Positions 17,850 to 27,402 of a DNA stretch of 64,000 bases are shown in pieces. Within the stretch, counting starts at the first letter, position 1. Each line of letters opens with the position of its first letter. The translations under genes and the position numbers were made by a program. The notes under the pieces are model-generated. The model was not told the origin of the DNA, did no database searches, and was given only the letters and a program-made list of their open reading frames with translations. The stretch comes from Brucella daejeonensis (GTDB lineage Bacteria > Pseudomonadota > Alphaproteobacteria > Rhizobiales > Rhizobiaceae): contig NZ_JACIJG010000006.1 in the NCBI RefSeq assembly GCF_014199265.1, positions 240,766-304,765 on the forward strand, in the 5' to 3' direction.

Positions 17850-19400
17850 TTATAAGGTGGCTACAGTTTTCAGCGCGCCGTCGAGCGCGATGCCCTGTTC
17901 ATCAAGAAGCGCTGCCTGCCGCAGACGGCGCAGCCACGCGGCCCCGTCGTCGCGGCCTTCCAGCATTGGAAGCGCCGAAAGCACACGTTCAAATTTTGAC
18001 AGGCCGCGCGCATGCGTGTCCGAATAGCCTTTCACCAGACGACGGCAGGCCAGAACCTCGACAGCAAGATCGTAATTCTTCGGCAGGATACGCAACGCCT
18101 GTTCCAGCCATGCCTGCCAATGCTCCGTCTCGCGATGATGGCGCAGACTGCCGCGCCGGAACCGTCGTAGACCAGACACGACATAAAGCCCGGCAAACCA
18201 GAACAGCGTCGCCGTATTGACCCGGCGGCCCTTGTTGACGCGCCGGTCAAGCCAGCCAGAAAGTTTCGGGCTGCTTTCGATCCACTCGCCCAGACGTTTC
18301 GGCAGGGTGCCGCAGACTTCATCCATGCGTGGATGCATATATTCGGTCGTATAAAGGATCTGGTCGGACTTAACGCCAACCTCTTTTCGCACACGCTCAA
18401 AACGAGAGCCGCGAACTTTCAAGTCGGCAACGCGGATTACATCGTCATAAGCCATGGCGACGGCCAGATATTTCGCCGCCTGAACCGTAAAGGCAAAGCC
18501 CTGCCCCTCGCCACCGTTCTCACGGTCGGCACGGGCCAATGCAGCACAACGCGTCAGGTATTCCTCCGCATAGGCCGGGTCCTGAAAATCGGTGAGTTTG
18601 CGCACGCCTGCATAAAGCATGGCATGAGCTTGCGCCGGGAAGTCAGAACGAATGCGTCCCAATAATGCGTCAAGCGCCGGATGACCGGCCTTTTCCGGCA
18701 GCGGATCAAGGCGCTTGGCCGGAGTAGCGGAAAGCTTGTCGTTCTCGCCCTGAAGCGCGCGCCGATAGGCAGCGTCGAAAGCCCTGAGGCTCGCTTCGAT
18801 GCCCTTGCCGCCTGCGCGGATTGTGGCTTCAAACGCCTCTCTGTCGAAGGGCAGCGCACCGGACGCCGCGAGCGCCCCGAACAGGGCTGACGAAACCACG
18901 CTGCCATTTTTGACCGCAAGCGTGTCCATGTCGAAGGCGATGGTCTTTTTCGCCGCGAACGCCGTCGCGTCTTCCACGACAATCGGATTGCCGGTGCCGT
19001 CGCCGGGTTTTTCCTTTTCGCCGACAGCATAGGAGCGGTGCGTGGAGGCGATCAGCATGGTCTTGTCCGGCATCACGAGGCCGCGCAGAACGGAACGCCC
19101 GGCCTCCATGAGTTCGGCGGCAATCACCACATCCACATCGCCCGGCGTCGGCATCAGCGACAGGATCGGTGTTGCGCCATCCTTTGCCCGCAGCAGTTCC
19201 AGATAATAGATCGTCGCGCCTGTGCGCTGCGCCACGCCCGGCACTGATGTGGTCTGGGCGACCCACCCCTGCGCTTCGGCCAAAGCGACAATCCAGTCGG
19301 CCAGCACGCCGCCACCCTGCCCGCCCATGGCGAGAATGGCGATGGAAAGGGGTTTGTCCTGCGAGAGAAGCGCCGTTGAAGAAGTGGTTAGAGTTGGCAT
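17850..19400 (-). CDS. iorB: Indolepyruvate oxidoreductase subunit beta, long form
   Basis: The 516-residue protein starts with a 2-oxoacid:ferredoxin oxidoreductase gamma-type domain (AILAMGGQGGGVLADWIV, then TSVPGVAQRTGATIYYLEL, residues ~20-200). About 300 further residues follow that are absent from the short archaeal IorB; I match them to the extension seen in proteobacterial IorB proteins (DUF6537). It forms an operon with the alpha subunit, nine bases apart. The complex oxidatively decarboxylates aryl pyruvates (indolepyruvate, phenylpyruvate) to aryl-acetyl-CoA. It may supply indoleacetyl-CoA or phenylacetyl-CoA to the adjoining CoA-thioester pathway. Confidence 0.85.
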   Translation of the reverse strand: MPTLTTSSTALLSQDKPLSIAILAMGGQGGGVLADWIVALAEAQGWVAQTTSVPGVAQRTGATIYYLELLRAKDGATPILSLMPTPGDVDVVIAAELMEAGRSVLRGLVMPDKTMLIASTHRSYAVGEKEKPGDGTGNPIVVEDATAFAAKKTIAFDMDTLAVKNGSVVSSALFGALAASGALPFDREAFEATIRAGGKGIEASLRAFDAAYRRALQGENDKLSATPAKRLDPLPEKAGHPALDALLGRIRSDFPAQAHAMLYAGVRKLTDFQDPAYAEEYLTRCAALARADRENGGEGQGFAFTVQAAKYLAVAMAYDDVIRVADLKVRGSRFERVRKEVGVKSDQILYTTEYMHPRMDEVCGTLPKRLGEWIESSPKLSGWLDRRVNKGRRVNTATLFWFAGLYVVSGLRRFRRGSLRHHRETEHWQAWLEQALRILPKNYDLAVEVLACRRLVKGYSDTHARGLSKFERVLSALPMLEGRDDGAAWLRRLRQAALLDEQGIALDGALKTVATL

Positions 19401-19409
19401 GATAATTCC

Positions 19410-21563
19410 TCAGTCGGCGAAGACGATGCGCGAAGCCTGACGGCGCTTTTGCAGCCAGCCGATGATCGCGGAACGGATACGGTGCGCGAACCTATCCCAG
19501 GCGGTGGGATTATGGATCACATCGGCACGGTAGAAGGATGGGCACAGCACTGCCGCCTCCGACACTTCGCCGCAATTGCCGCAACCGACACAGCTATTGT
19601 CGATTGCCGCGACCGGATCGTCCTTCAGCGGATCGTCGGTATGTTTGACCGAAAGCGAAGGACAGCCGGAAAGACGAATGCAGGCGTGATCGCCCGTGCA
19701 CACATCCTCGTCCACGCCGAAGCGCTGCTTGACCATGCGCTTGCCGTCCTTCACCGCCTTGTTGAATTGCGGCTTCACGCGGCGCTGCTTGTTGAGCATG
19801 CATTCCGACGAGGCGACGATGATTTTCGGGCCTTTTTCCTCGGTCGTCAGCGCCTCTCTCAAGGTATCGCGCATTTTGGCGACGTCATAGGTGTGGTCGA
19901 TCTGGCGCACCCATGTCGCGCCTATACCCTTGACCGCATCGACCACCGAATTGTTGGTCTTGCGGCGTGGATTGATCGCGCGCGACGACATGATGTCCTG
20001 CCCGCCGGTCGCCGACGAATAGAAATTATCGACCACGAGGATCACGCCGTCCTGCTTGTTGAAGACGGCATTGCCGACCGATGTGGCAAGCCCGTTGTGC
20101 CAGAAACCGCCATCGCCCATCACCGAAATGGCGCGCTTACCGGCTGGCACATTGAAAGCCGAAGCCGAGGCCGGCCCAAGTCCATAGCCCATCGTCGTGC
20201 CGCCGATATTGAACGGCGGTAGAATGGAAAAGAGATGGCAACCGATATCGGCGGAGACGTGATGCGTCCCCAGTTCCTGCTCCACCAGTTTCATGGCGGC
20301 GAAGATCGGACGCTCCGGGCAGCCGGTGCAAAAGCCCGCCGGGCGCGGCGGCACCACTTCGGCCAACGCCTTGACCCTTGTATCGGCTAGAACCGGCGAC
20401 GGATCGGGCACCGGCGGACGATTGCCCAGCAATTGCGGCGCATTGGCCTCGAAAAATGCCGCCATGCCCTTGACCAGAACCGGCGTCGTATATTCGCCGC
20501 CCAGCGGCAGAATATCCTTGCCCGACAATTTGGTCTGGATGTCGCGGCGGCGCAAAAGCGTGTGCAGCGCCTGTTCGATATATTCCGGCGCGCCCTCCTC
20601 CAGCATCAGCACGGCTTTCTTGCCGGAAACGAAATCAATCACCTCGTCATCAATCATCGGATAGGCGACATTCATGACGTAAAGCGGCACGCGGCTTTCG
20701 CCATAGACATCGGCCAAGCCAAGCTGCTGCAAGGCGCGCATCGCGCCATTATAGACACCGCCTTGCAGAATGACCCCGACTTCGCCGGTCTCAGGCCCGA
20801 AAAACTCGTTGAGACGATTGGTCTTGATGAACTCAACCGCCGCTGGCCAGCGCTGTTCCAGCTTTTCCTTTTCATGGATGAAGGAAGCGGGCGGCAGGAC
20901 GATACGATTGACGTCGCGCCGGGGATTTTCCAACGCCTCGGCCAGCGTATGCTCGGGACGCTTGTTGTCCTTGGCGACGAATTGTCCATGCACGTGACAG
21001 CTTCGAATGCCGACCTGCAACATGACCGGCGTATTGGAGGCTTCCGAGAGTTCAAAACCCTTTTCCACCGCATCGACGACGGAAGGCAGATTGGGACGTG
21101 GGGTCAGAAGCCACATCTGCGACTTCATCGCGAAGGCATGGCTGCGCTCCTGCATGATGGAGGAGCCTTCGCCGAAATCCTCGCCGGTGATGATCAGCGC
21201 GCCACCGGTGACGCCACCAGACGACAGGTTGGACAGCGCATCGGACGCGACATTGGTTCCTGCGGTCGATTTCCACGTCACCGCGCCGCGCACCGGATAA
21301 AGAACCGATGCCGACAGCATGGCGGCGGCGGCGGCTTCCGAAGCCGACGATTCGAAATGGACGCCCAGATCTTCCATCACGTCCCTGGCATCGGCCAAGA
21401 CGTCCATGAGATGCGAGATCGGCGCCCCCTGATAACCGCCGACATAGGATACGCCGGACTGAAGCAGCGCCTTGGTGATGGCCAGAATGCCTTCGCCGTG
21501 GAAGACTTCGCCAGCGCCAAGCTTCAGATCCTCGACTTCGCGCGCAAAAGACCGCTCCGCCAT
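19410..21563 (-). CDS. iorA: Indolepyruvate ferredoxin oxidoreductase subunit alpha
   Basis: In this 717-residue protein the pyrimidine-binding domain comes first (GYQGAPISHLMDVLADA; ESSASEAAAAAMLSASVL). Next is the thiamine-diphosphate domain with GDGGFWHNG and VVDNFYSSATG, the metal/TPP motif, near residues 480-520. The C-terminal ferredoxin-like part is atypical: one cluster set is CTGDHACIRLSGCP and the other CVGCGNCGEVSEAAVLCP. GGGGAA precedes the ATG. The electron acceptor is unknown because no ferredoxin gene is in the window. It is divergent from the monooxygenase/reductase operon and shares its regulatory region. Confidence 0.88.
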   Translation of the reverse strand: MAERSFAREVEDLKLGAGEVFHGEGILAITKALLQSGVSYVGGYQGAPISHLMDVLADARDVMEDLGVHFESSASEAAAAAMLSASVLYPVRGAVTWKSTAGTNVASDALSNLSSGGVTGGALIITGEDFGEGSSIMQERSHAFAMKSQMWLLTPRPNLPSVVDAVEKGFELSEASNTPVMLQVGIRSCHVHGQFVAKDNKRPEHTLAEALENPRRDVNRIVLPPASFIHEKEKLEQRWPAAVEFIKTNRLNEFFGPETGEVGVILQGGVYNGAMRALQQLGLADVYGESRVPLYVMNVAYPMIDDEVIDFVSGKKAVLMLEEGAPEYIEQALHTLLRRRDIQTKLSGKDILPLGGEYTTPVLVKGMAAFFEANAPQLLGNRPPVPDPSPVLADTRVKALAEVVPPRPAGFCTGCPERPIFAAMKLVEQELGTHHVSADIGCHLFSILPPFNIGGTTMGYGLGPASASAFNVPAGKRAISVMGDGGFWHNGLATSVGNAVFNKQDGVILVVDNFYSSATGGQDIMSSRAINPRRKTNNSVVDAVKGIGATWVRQIDHTYDVAKMRDTLREALTTEEKGPKIIVASSECMLNKQRRVKPQFNKAVKDGKRMVKQRFGVDEDVCTGDHACIRLSGCPSLSVKHTDDPLKDDPVAAIDNSCVGCGNCGEVSEAAVLCPSFYRADVIHNPTAWDRFAHRIRSAIIGWLQKRRQASRIVFAD

Positions 21564-21590
21564 GAGATTCCCCTTTTCCGTGATCCGGAA

Positions 21591-21639
21591 TATTGTTTAA
21601 ACTTGCACAAGCATATTTTTGCCGACGCATTTTTGTCAA
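21591..21639 (-). promoter_or_regulatory. iorAB promoter with degenerate copy of the abm-type operator
   Basis: On the minus strand TTGACA (21634-21639) and TATGCT (21610-21615) are 18 bp apart. At the expected start point lies GTTTAAAC (21595-21602) within TATTGTTTAAACTTGCAC (21591-21608). It matches 13 of 18 positions of the operator at 21768-21785. It is therefore a plausible weaker site for the same regulator. Confidence 0.55.
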
Positions 21640-21745
21640 TGGGGTGGCGTCATCCGCAAGATATGCCAAATCATAAAAATGCAAATGCATATTTTTACTT
21701 TCGGCGATCACTCATCGACTCCAGACAAAAAATCACGTTTTCGAC

Positions 21746-21788
21746 TTGACGACCTCCCTGACGGGCATATATTTTAAACTTAAAATAT
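21746..21788 (+). promoter_or_regulatory. Promoter and palindromic operator of the aryl-CoA monooxygenase operon
   Basis: TTGACG (21746-21751), a 16-bp spacer and TATATT (21768-21773) form the promoter. The -10 element is the left end of an inverted repeat, ATATTTTAA-AC-TTAAAATAT (21769-21788). The 20 bases TATATTTTAAACTTAAAATA recur exactly, with the same -35 and spacing, at 45942-45983 in front of the CoA ligase. Overlap with the -10 points to repression. Confidence 0.8.
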
Positions 21789-21818
21789 CGCTCAAGCGAC
21801 CATGTAAGGGGAACGGAT

Positions 21819-24143
21819 ATGCGTATCGTATGCATCGGCGGCGGCCCGGCTGGACTTTATTTCGCCCTCCTGATGAAAAAGCTGCATCCGCAGCACGACA
21901 TCACCGTGGTTGAACGCAACCGGCCCTATGACACATTCGGCTGGGGCGTCGTGTTTTCCGACGCGACCATGGAGGCCATGAAGGTCTGGGATTCCCAAAG
22001 TGCAGCGGAAATTCAGGATGCCTTCAACCATTGGGACGACATTGAAGTCCTGTTCAAGGGCACGCGCCAGCGCACATCCGGCCATGGTTTTGTCGGCATC
22101 GGCCGCAAGCATCTTCTCAACATCCTGCAAAAGCGCTGCGAGGAACTGGGCGTAAAACTCCAGTTCGAAACCGATGTGGACAGCGATCTGGATTTCCCCG
22201 ACGCCGATCTCATTATTGCGTCGGATGGGCTCAATTCCAAAATCCGTACTCGCTATGCCGACGTCTTCCAGCCCGATATGGTCGTGCGTCCGAACCGCTA
22301 TATCTGGCTCGGCACGGACAAGCTTTTCGATGCCTTCACTTTCGATTTCCGCAAGACGGATCACGGCTGGTTTCAAGCTCATATCTACAAGTTCGATGAC
22401 AAGACTTCGACCTTCATCGTGGAGACCACCGAGGAAGCCTATCTTGCGCATGGTCTCGACAAGCTGGACCAGCAAAGCTCTATCGATTTCTGCGAGAATA
22501 TCTTCAGCGAAGTGCTTGAAGGCCATAAGCTCATGACCAATGCGCGCCATTTGCGCGGCTCGGCATGGCTGAATTTCAGCCGTCTGATCTGCGGCAAGTG
22601 GAGCCATTTCAACGGCAGCTCGCATGTGGTGCTGATGGGTGACGCGGCGCATACGGCGCATTTCGCCATCGGTTCGGGCACCAAGCTTGCCATTGATGAC
22701 GCCATCGAGCTGACCAACCAGTTCGAGAAGCTCGGTCATGACAAGGCAAATATTCCCGCCGTTCTGGCCGCTTATGAAGAAATCCGCCGCGTCGATGTCG
22801 CCCGCATCCAGAATGCGGCGCGCAACGCCATGGAATGGTTCGAAGTGGTGGGGCGCCGCTATGCCGACACACTGGAACCGGAACAATTCATGTATTCCAT
22901 GCTGACACGCTCGCAGCGCATCAGCCATGAAAATCTGCGCCTGCGCGACAAGGAATGGCTTGAAGGTTTCGAACGCTGGTTTGCCCGCAAGCAGGGGCTG
23001 AACGTGACGGAAAGCGAACGCTGCCTGCCACCGATGTTCACGCCCTACAAGCTGCGCGATGTCACCCTGCCCAACCGCATCGTGGTTTCGCCCATGGCCA
23101 TGTATTCGGCCACGGACGGGCTAATCAACGATTTCCATATGGTGCATCTGGGTAGCCGCGCCATGGGCGGCGCGGGACTGGTCTTCGCCGAAATGACCTG
23201 CGTATCCCCCGATGCGCGCATCACGCCCGGCTGTCTCGGCATCTGGAACGACCAGCAGATGCAGGGCTGGAAGCGGATCGTCGATTTCATTCATGCCAGC
23301 TCCGACGCCAAGGTCGGCATGCAGATCGGCCACGCCGGACGTAAAGGTGCCACAAAACTGGCATGGGAAGGCATCGACCAGCCACTCGAAGACGGCGCAT
23401 GGCCGCTTCTGTCGGCTTCCGCCCTTCCCTATCTTGCAAACAGCCAGACGCCGAAGGCCATGGACCGTGCCGACATGGAACGAGTGAAGGCCGATTTCGT
23501 CGCCGCTGCGAAGCGAGCTGCGGAAGCAGGTGTTGACTGGCTGGAACTGCACTGCGCGCATGGTTATCTTCTGTCGAGCTTCCTCTCGCCGCTGACCAAT
23601 CGTCGCGACGATGAATATGGCGGCAGCCATGAGAACCGCGCCCGCTATCCGCTAGAGGTGTTCCACGCCGTTCGCGCTGTGTGGCCGGAAAGCAAGCCGA
23701 TTTCGGTGCGCCTCTCCTGTCACGACTGGACCGACGGCGGCAATACGCCGGAAGACGCGGCCATTTTTTCCGACATGTTCAAGGCGGCAGGCGCTGACCT
23801 CATCGACTGCTCGTCGGGACAGGTCTGGAAAGAGGAAAAGCCGGTCTATGGTCGTCTGTTCCAGACGCCCTTCTCCGACAAGATCCGTAACGAAATCCAT
23901 ATTCCGACCATTGCCGTCGGCGCGATTTCCGAAGCCGATCATGCCAATTCGATCATCGCGGCGGGGCGCGCCGATCTGTGCGCCGTGGCGCGGCCGCATC
24001 TGGCCGATCCGTCATGGTCTCTGCATGAAGCCGCCAAGATCGGATTGACCTCCATTGCATGGCCGAAACAATATCGCTCCGCCAAATATCAATATGAAAC
24101 CAACCTTGCCCGTGCGGTGGCAACGCCGCAAGCGTCGAAATAG
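21819..24143 (+). CDS. Fused flavin monooxygenase/old-yellow-enzyme reductase, 2-aminobenzoyl-CoA or salicylyl-CoA type
   Basis: The 774 residues fall in two parts. Residues 1 to about 400 are a class A FAD monooxygenase: [10 protein letters not shown] at 7-16, the second FAD motif [14 protein letters not shown] at 274-287. Residues from about 405 are an old-yellow-enzyme reductase ([54 protein letters not shown]). This fusion is known from 2-aminobenzoyl-CoA monooxygenase/reductase of Azoarcus evansii, which hydroxylates and then reduces the ring of anthraniloyl-CoA. Databases also label it bifunctional salicylyl-CoA 5-hydroxylase. GGGGAA precedes the ATG. It leads a six-gene operon of beta-oxidation-like enzymes, which supports ring reduction followed by CoA-thioester ring opening. 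Confidence 0.88.
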   Translation: MRIVCIGGGPAGLYFALLMKKLHPQHDITVVERNRPYDTFGWGVVFSDATMEAMKVWDSQSAAEIQDAFNHWDDIEVLFKGTRQRTSGHGFVGIGRKHLLNILQKRCEELGVKLQFETDVDSDLDFPDADLIIASDGLNSKIRTRYADVFQPDMVVRPNRYIWLGTDKLFDAFTFDFRKTDHGWFQAHIYKFDDKTSTFIVETTEEAYLAHGLDKLDQQSSIDFCENIFSEVLEGHKLMTNARHLRGSAWLNFSRLICGKWSHFNGSSHVVLMGDAAHTAHFAIGSGTKLAIDDAIELTNQFEKLGHDKANIPAVLAAYEEIRRVDVARIQNAARNAMEWFEVVGRRYADTLEPEQFMYSMLTRSQRISHENLRLRDKEWLEGFERWFARKQGLNVTESERCLPPMFTPYKLRDVTLPNRIVVSPMAMYSATDGLINDFHMVHLGSRAMGGAGLVFAEMTCVSPDARITPGCLGIWNDQQMQGWKRIVDFIHASSDAKVGMQIGHAGRKGATKLAWEGIDQPLEDGAWPLLSASALPYLANSQTPKAMDRADMERVKADFVAAAKRAAEAGVDWLELHCAHGYLLSSFLSPLTNRRDDEYGGSHENRARYPLEVFHAVRAVWPESKPISVRLSCHDWTDGGNTPEDAAIFSDMFKAAGADLIDCSSGQVWKEEKPVYGRLFQTPFSDKIRNEIHIPTIAVGAISEADHANSIIAAGRADLCAVARPHLADPSWSLHEAAKIGLTSIAWPKQYRSAKYQYETNLARAVATPQASK

Positions 24144-24151
24144 GAGCGGTC

Positions 24152-24940
24152 ATGACGAAACCTGTTCTGGCCAACCGGCATGTGCTGGTCACGGGTGCGG
24201 GCAGCGGCATCGGCGCTGCCATTGCAGCGCGGCTTGCCCGTGAAGGTGCCCGCGTCACGCTGGCCGGGCGCAGACGCGAACCGCTGGAAGCGGTGGCGGC
24301 AACGCTTGGAACCGGCAATACGCATATTCTTGCGGGCTTTGACGTCACCGACCGCACGGCAATCGACGCAGGACTGCAATCGGCGCGCGCGACTTTTGGC
24401 CCGGTCGGCATTCTGGTCAACAATGCCGGCGAAGCGCCAAGCGCGCCCTTTGAAAAGACCAGCGCTGACATGTGGAACCATGTCATGGCGGTCGATCTGG
24501 GCGGTGTTTTCAATGTCACGCAAGCCGTTCTGCCCGATCTGAAAGCGGGCGGCGAAGGCGGGCGCATCATCAATATCGCGTCCACAGCAGGGCTGACCGG
24601 CTATGCCTATGTGTCGGCCTATTGCGCCGCCAAGCATGGCGTGGTCGGACTGACCCGCGCACTGGCGCTGGAACTGGCGAAAAAGGGCATCACCGTCAAT
24701 GCGGTCTGCCCCGGCTTTACCGATACGCCGATCATCGCCCGTTCCATCGAAGAAATCATGCAAAAAACCGGACGCACACGGGAAGAAGCGCTTGGCGAAT
24801 TCGTGAAGGCCAATCCGCAAGGACGGCTGATCAGGCCGGAAGAAGTAGCCGACACGGTATTCTGGCTGGCATCACCCGGCGCGCAGTCGATCAATGGACA
24901 GGCGATTGCAATCGCCGGTGGGGAGGTCATGGCAGGATGA
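24152..24940 (+). CDS. SDR-family oxidoreductase of the aryl-CoA operon
   Basis: This 262-residue SDR has TGAGSGIG near residue 15, NNAGEAP near 90, catalytic Ser in [10 protein letters not shown] and YCAAK. The C-terminal part [19 protein letters not shown] is typical of 3-hydroxyacyl-CoA-type SDRs. It starts nine bases after the monooxygenase/reductase stop and its own stop overlaps the next start by four bases. It probably oxidises or reduces a hydroxy or keto group of an alicyclic CoA intermediate. The exact step is not readable from sequence. Confidence 0.85.
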   Translation: MTKPVLANRHVLVTGAGSGIGAAIAARLAREGARVTLAGRRREPLEAVAATLGTGNTHILAGFDVTDRTAIDAGLQSARATFGPVGILVNNAGEAPSAPFEKTSADMWNHVMAVDLGGVFNVTQAVLPDLKAGGEGGRIINIASTAGLTGYAYVSAYCAAKHGVVGLTRALALELAKKGITVNAVCPGFTDTPIIARSIEEIMQKTGRTREEALGEFVKANPQGRLIRPEEVADTVFWLASPGAQSINGQAIAIAGGEVMAG

Positions 24941-25788
24941 GCGACAATCATATTTCGATGGCTTCGAATCTGAAGCCGTTCAAGGACTATCAGGCGAAGC
25001 ATTTTCTCTGGGAGGTGAGCGATGACGGACGCGTCGCCACGCTGACCTTAAACCGGCCCGACCGCAAGAATCCGCTGACCTTCGAGAGCTATGCCGAACT
25101 GCGCGACCTGTTCCGCGATCTGGTCTATGCGTCGGACGTGCGCACAATCGTGCTTTCTGGTGCTGGCGGCAATTTTTCCTCCGGCGGCGATGTGTTCGAG
25201 ATCATCGAGCCGCTCACCCATATGACCATGCCCGATCTTCTGGCCTTCACCCGCATGACCGGCGATGTGATGAAAGCCATGCGCAAATGCCCGCAGCAGA
25301 TCATCGCCGCGGTCGATGGCATCTGCGCCGGTGCGGGCGCGATCCTCGCCATGGCATCCGATCTGCGTCTTGCCACGCCTGAAGCCAAGACTGCCTTCCT
25401 GTTCACCCGCGTCGGACTGGCGGGCGCGGATATGGGCGCTTGCGGCATTCTGCCGAGGATCGTCGGTCAGGGCCGCGCTGCCGACCTTCTTTATACGGGC
25501 CGTTTCATGAGCGCGGAAGAAGGCGAACGCTGGGGCTTTTTCAATGGGCTTCATGCACAGGCCGAACTGCCGGAAAGAGCATACGCAATGGCGCGCGCCA
25601 TCGCCGACGGTCCATGGTTTGCCCATGGCATGACCAAGACCATGCTCAATCAGGAATGGGCCATGGGCATTGAGGAACTGGTGGAATCGGAAGCGCAGGC
25701 GCAGGCCATCTGCATGGCCACGCAGGATTTCCGCCGCGCCTTCGAGGCTTTCGCCGCCAAGCGCAAACCGGCTTTCGAGGGAAATTGA
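24937..25788 (+). CDS. Enoyl-CoA hydratase/isomerase family protein
   Basis: The ATG at 24937 overlaps the SDR stop (ATGA) and gives 283 residues; the open frame extends upstream to 24472 but that part lies inside the SDR gene. Crotonase features are [16 protein letters not shown] (first oxyanion-hole strand), [20 protein letters not shown] (second oxyanion hole) and [14 protein letters not shown]. It would hydrate an unsaturated CoA thioester or open the ring in the aryl-CoA route. The operon position between SDR and acyl-CoA dehydrogenase fits the enoyl-CoA hydratase of the Azoarcus anthranilate cluster. Confidence 0.87.
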   Translation: MSDNHISMASNLKPFKDYQAKHFLWEVSDDGRVATLTLNRPDRKNPLTFESYAELRDLFRDLVYASDVRTIVLSGAGGNFSSGGDVFEIIEPLTHMTMPDLLAFTRMTGDVMKAMRKCPQQIIAAVDGICAGAGAILAMASDLRLATPEAKTAFLFTRVGLAGADMGACGILPRIVGQGRAADLLYTGRFMSAEEGERWGFFNGLHAQAELPERAYAMARAIADGPWFAHGMTKTMLNQEWAMGIEELVESEAQAQAICMATQDFRRAFEAFAAKRKPAFEGN

Positions 25789-25789
25789 G

Positions 25790-26962
25790 ATGAGCGCCAT
25801 CGCACCCGCTTTGACGCGGGACCACCTCGACTGGCCGTTTTTCGATGCCGCCGATAGTGAATGGGCAGCGAAGCTCGACGCCTTTGCCGCAAGCCCCGCT
25901 CTGGCCGCAGTCGATCACAGCGACACGGACAACGCCTGCCGCACACTCGTGCGTGAACTTGGAAAAGCCGGATTGCTGGACGCTGCCGTCAGCCTGACGG
26001 GCGGCGACGGCATCTCGTCGCGCAAGCTGTGCATCGCCCGCGAAACGCTCGCCTATCATGATGGGCTGGCCGATTTTGCCTTTGCCATGCAGGGGCTTGG
26101 CACCGGCGCAATCAGCCTTGTCGGCTCGGATGAATTGAAACAGGCCGTGCTGCCGAAAGTCGCCAGCGGCGAATGGATTTCCGCTTTCGCACTGTCGGAA
26201 AAGCTGGCCGGCTCCGACGTCGCTGCCATGAGCTGCGCCGCCCGTCCCGACGGCGACCATTATGTGCTCGACGGCGAGAAGACATGGATTTCCAATGGCG
26301 GTATCGCCGATGTTTATACGGTCTTTGCCCGCAGCGGCGAGGCACCCGGAACACGCGGCATTTCCGCCTTTGTGGTTTTTGCCGACGATCCGGGATTCTC
26401 CATTTCCGAACGCATCAATGTGGTGGCCCCGCATCCGCTGGCAACGATCCGGTTCGACAATTGCCGCATTCCGGCAAGCCGTCGTCTGGGCGCTCCGGGC
26501 GAAGGTTTTAAAATCGCCATGCGCACGCTCGATATTTTCCGCGCTTCCGTGGCAGCGGCAGCACTGGGTTTTGCGCGACGCGCGGCAGCCGAGGCGCTTG
26601 ACCATGCCCGCAGCCGCCCAATGTTCGGCGGTACACTTGGCGATCTGCAACTGACCCAGGCCGCTCTTGGCGATATGGCGACCGACATCGATGCGGCGGC
26701 GCTTTTAACCTACCGCGCCGCCTGGCGTCGCGACGTGCAGAAGCAAAACACCACCAAGGAAGCCGCAATGGCCAAGATGGTGGCAACCGAAAACGCGCAG
26801 GGCGTGATCGACCGCGCCGTGCAGATGTTCGGCGGGCGCGGCGTGAAAAGCGGCGAAATCACCGAGCGGCTTTATCGCGAGATCCGGGCGCTGCGCATCT
26901 ATGAAGGCGCGACCGAAGTGCAGAAACTCATCATCGCGCGCGAACTCATGAAGGCCGGTTGA
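25790..26962 (+). CDS. Acyl-CoA dehydrogenase family protein
   Basis: The ATG at 25790, one base after the hydratase stop, gives 390 residues. The FAD/acyl-CoA dehydrogenase pattern includes AFALSEKLAGSDVAAM, KTWISNGGIADVYTVFA, RPMFGGTLGDLQLTQ, MFGGRGV and the catalytic-base segment LRIYEGATEVQKLIIAREL near the C-terminus. It introduces a double bond next to the CoA carbonyl, passing electrons to ETF. In this operon it probably dehydrogenates a cyclohexane- or ring-opened acyl-CoA derived from the reduced aromatic ring. Confidence 0.88.
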   Translation: MSAIAPALTRDHLDWPFFDAADSEWAAKLDAFAASPALAAVDHSDTDNACRTLVRELGKAGLLDAAVSLTGGDGISSRKLCIARETLAYHDGLADFAFAMQGLGTGAISLVGSDELKQAVLPKVASGEWISAFALSEKLAGSDVAAMSCAARPDGDHYVLDGEKTWISNGGIADVYTVFARSGEAPGTRGISAFVVFADDPGFSISERINVVAPHPLATIRFDNCRIPASRRLGAPGEGFKIAMRTLDIFRASVAAAALGFARRAAAEALDHARSRPMFGGTLGDLQLTQAALGDMATDIDAAALLTYRAAWRRDVQKQNTTKEAAMAKMVATENAQGVIDRAVQMFGGRGVKSGEITERLYREIRALRIYEGATEVQKLIIARELMKAG

Positions 26963-26999
26963 ACCGCTCAATTACCCCACATCCCCCTTGGAGACTGAC

Positions 27000-27395
27000 A
27001 TGCAAAAAACTCTTCAGCCGCAAGGCTGGGTCCGACCGATTGGTTATGCAAATGGCGTCGAAGCACGCGGACGTATGATCTTTATCGGCGGACAGATTGG
27101 CTGGAATGGACAGCAACAATTTGAAACCGACGATTTTGTGGAACAGACCGGCCAGACGCTGCAAAATATTGTCGATGTTCTGGCGGAAGCAGGCGGCAAG
27201 CCGGAGCATATTACGTCGATGACCTGGTATTTTACCGACAAGGCCGAGTATCAGGCCAATCTCAAGGGCATCGGCCGCGTTTATCGCGAGATCATCGGCA
27301 AGCATTTTCCAGCCATGGCCGCCGTGCAGGTGGTGGCACTGGTCGAAGACCGTGCGAAGATCGAAATTCAGGCCCACGCCGTCATCCCGGATTAA
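27000..27395 (+). CDS. RidA/YjgF family protein (enamine/imine deaminase)
   Basis: The ATG at 27000 follows GGAG; the TTG at 26988 is less likely. The 131 residues match the RidA fold (YANGVEARGRMIFIGGQIGW, then MTWYFTDKAEYQANL and AAVQVVALVEDRAKIEIQAHAVI). I do not find the canonical RidA arginine context exactly, so activity is uncertain. RidA proteins hydrolyse enamines/imines. In an anthraniloyl-CoA pathway, ring reduction leaves an amino group on a double bond, and a RidA-type deaminase would release ammonia. A YjgF-like gene is also reported in the Azoarcus evansii 2-aminobenzoate clusters. Confidence 0.85.
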   Translation: MQKTLQPQGWVRPIGYANGVEARGRMIFIGGQIGWNGQQQFETDDFVEQTGQTLQNIVDVLAEAGGKPEHITSMTWYFTDKAEYQANLKGIGRVYREIIGKHFPAMAAVQVVALVEDRAKIEIQAHAVIPD

Positions 27396-27402
27396 GATTA
27401 CC

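Noticed and set aside
20433..21749. A 438-codon open frame on the plus strand
   Set aside because: It is antisense to iorA, and it would read through the divergent promoter region.
21792..22928. A 378-codon open frame on the minus strand
   Set aside because: It is antisense to the FAD domain of the monooxygenase/reductase; no domain in its product.
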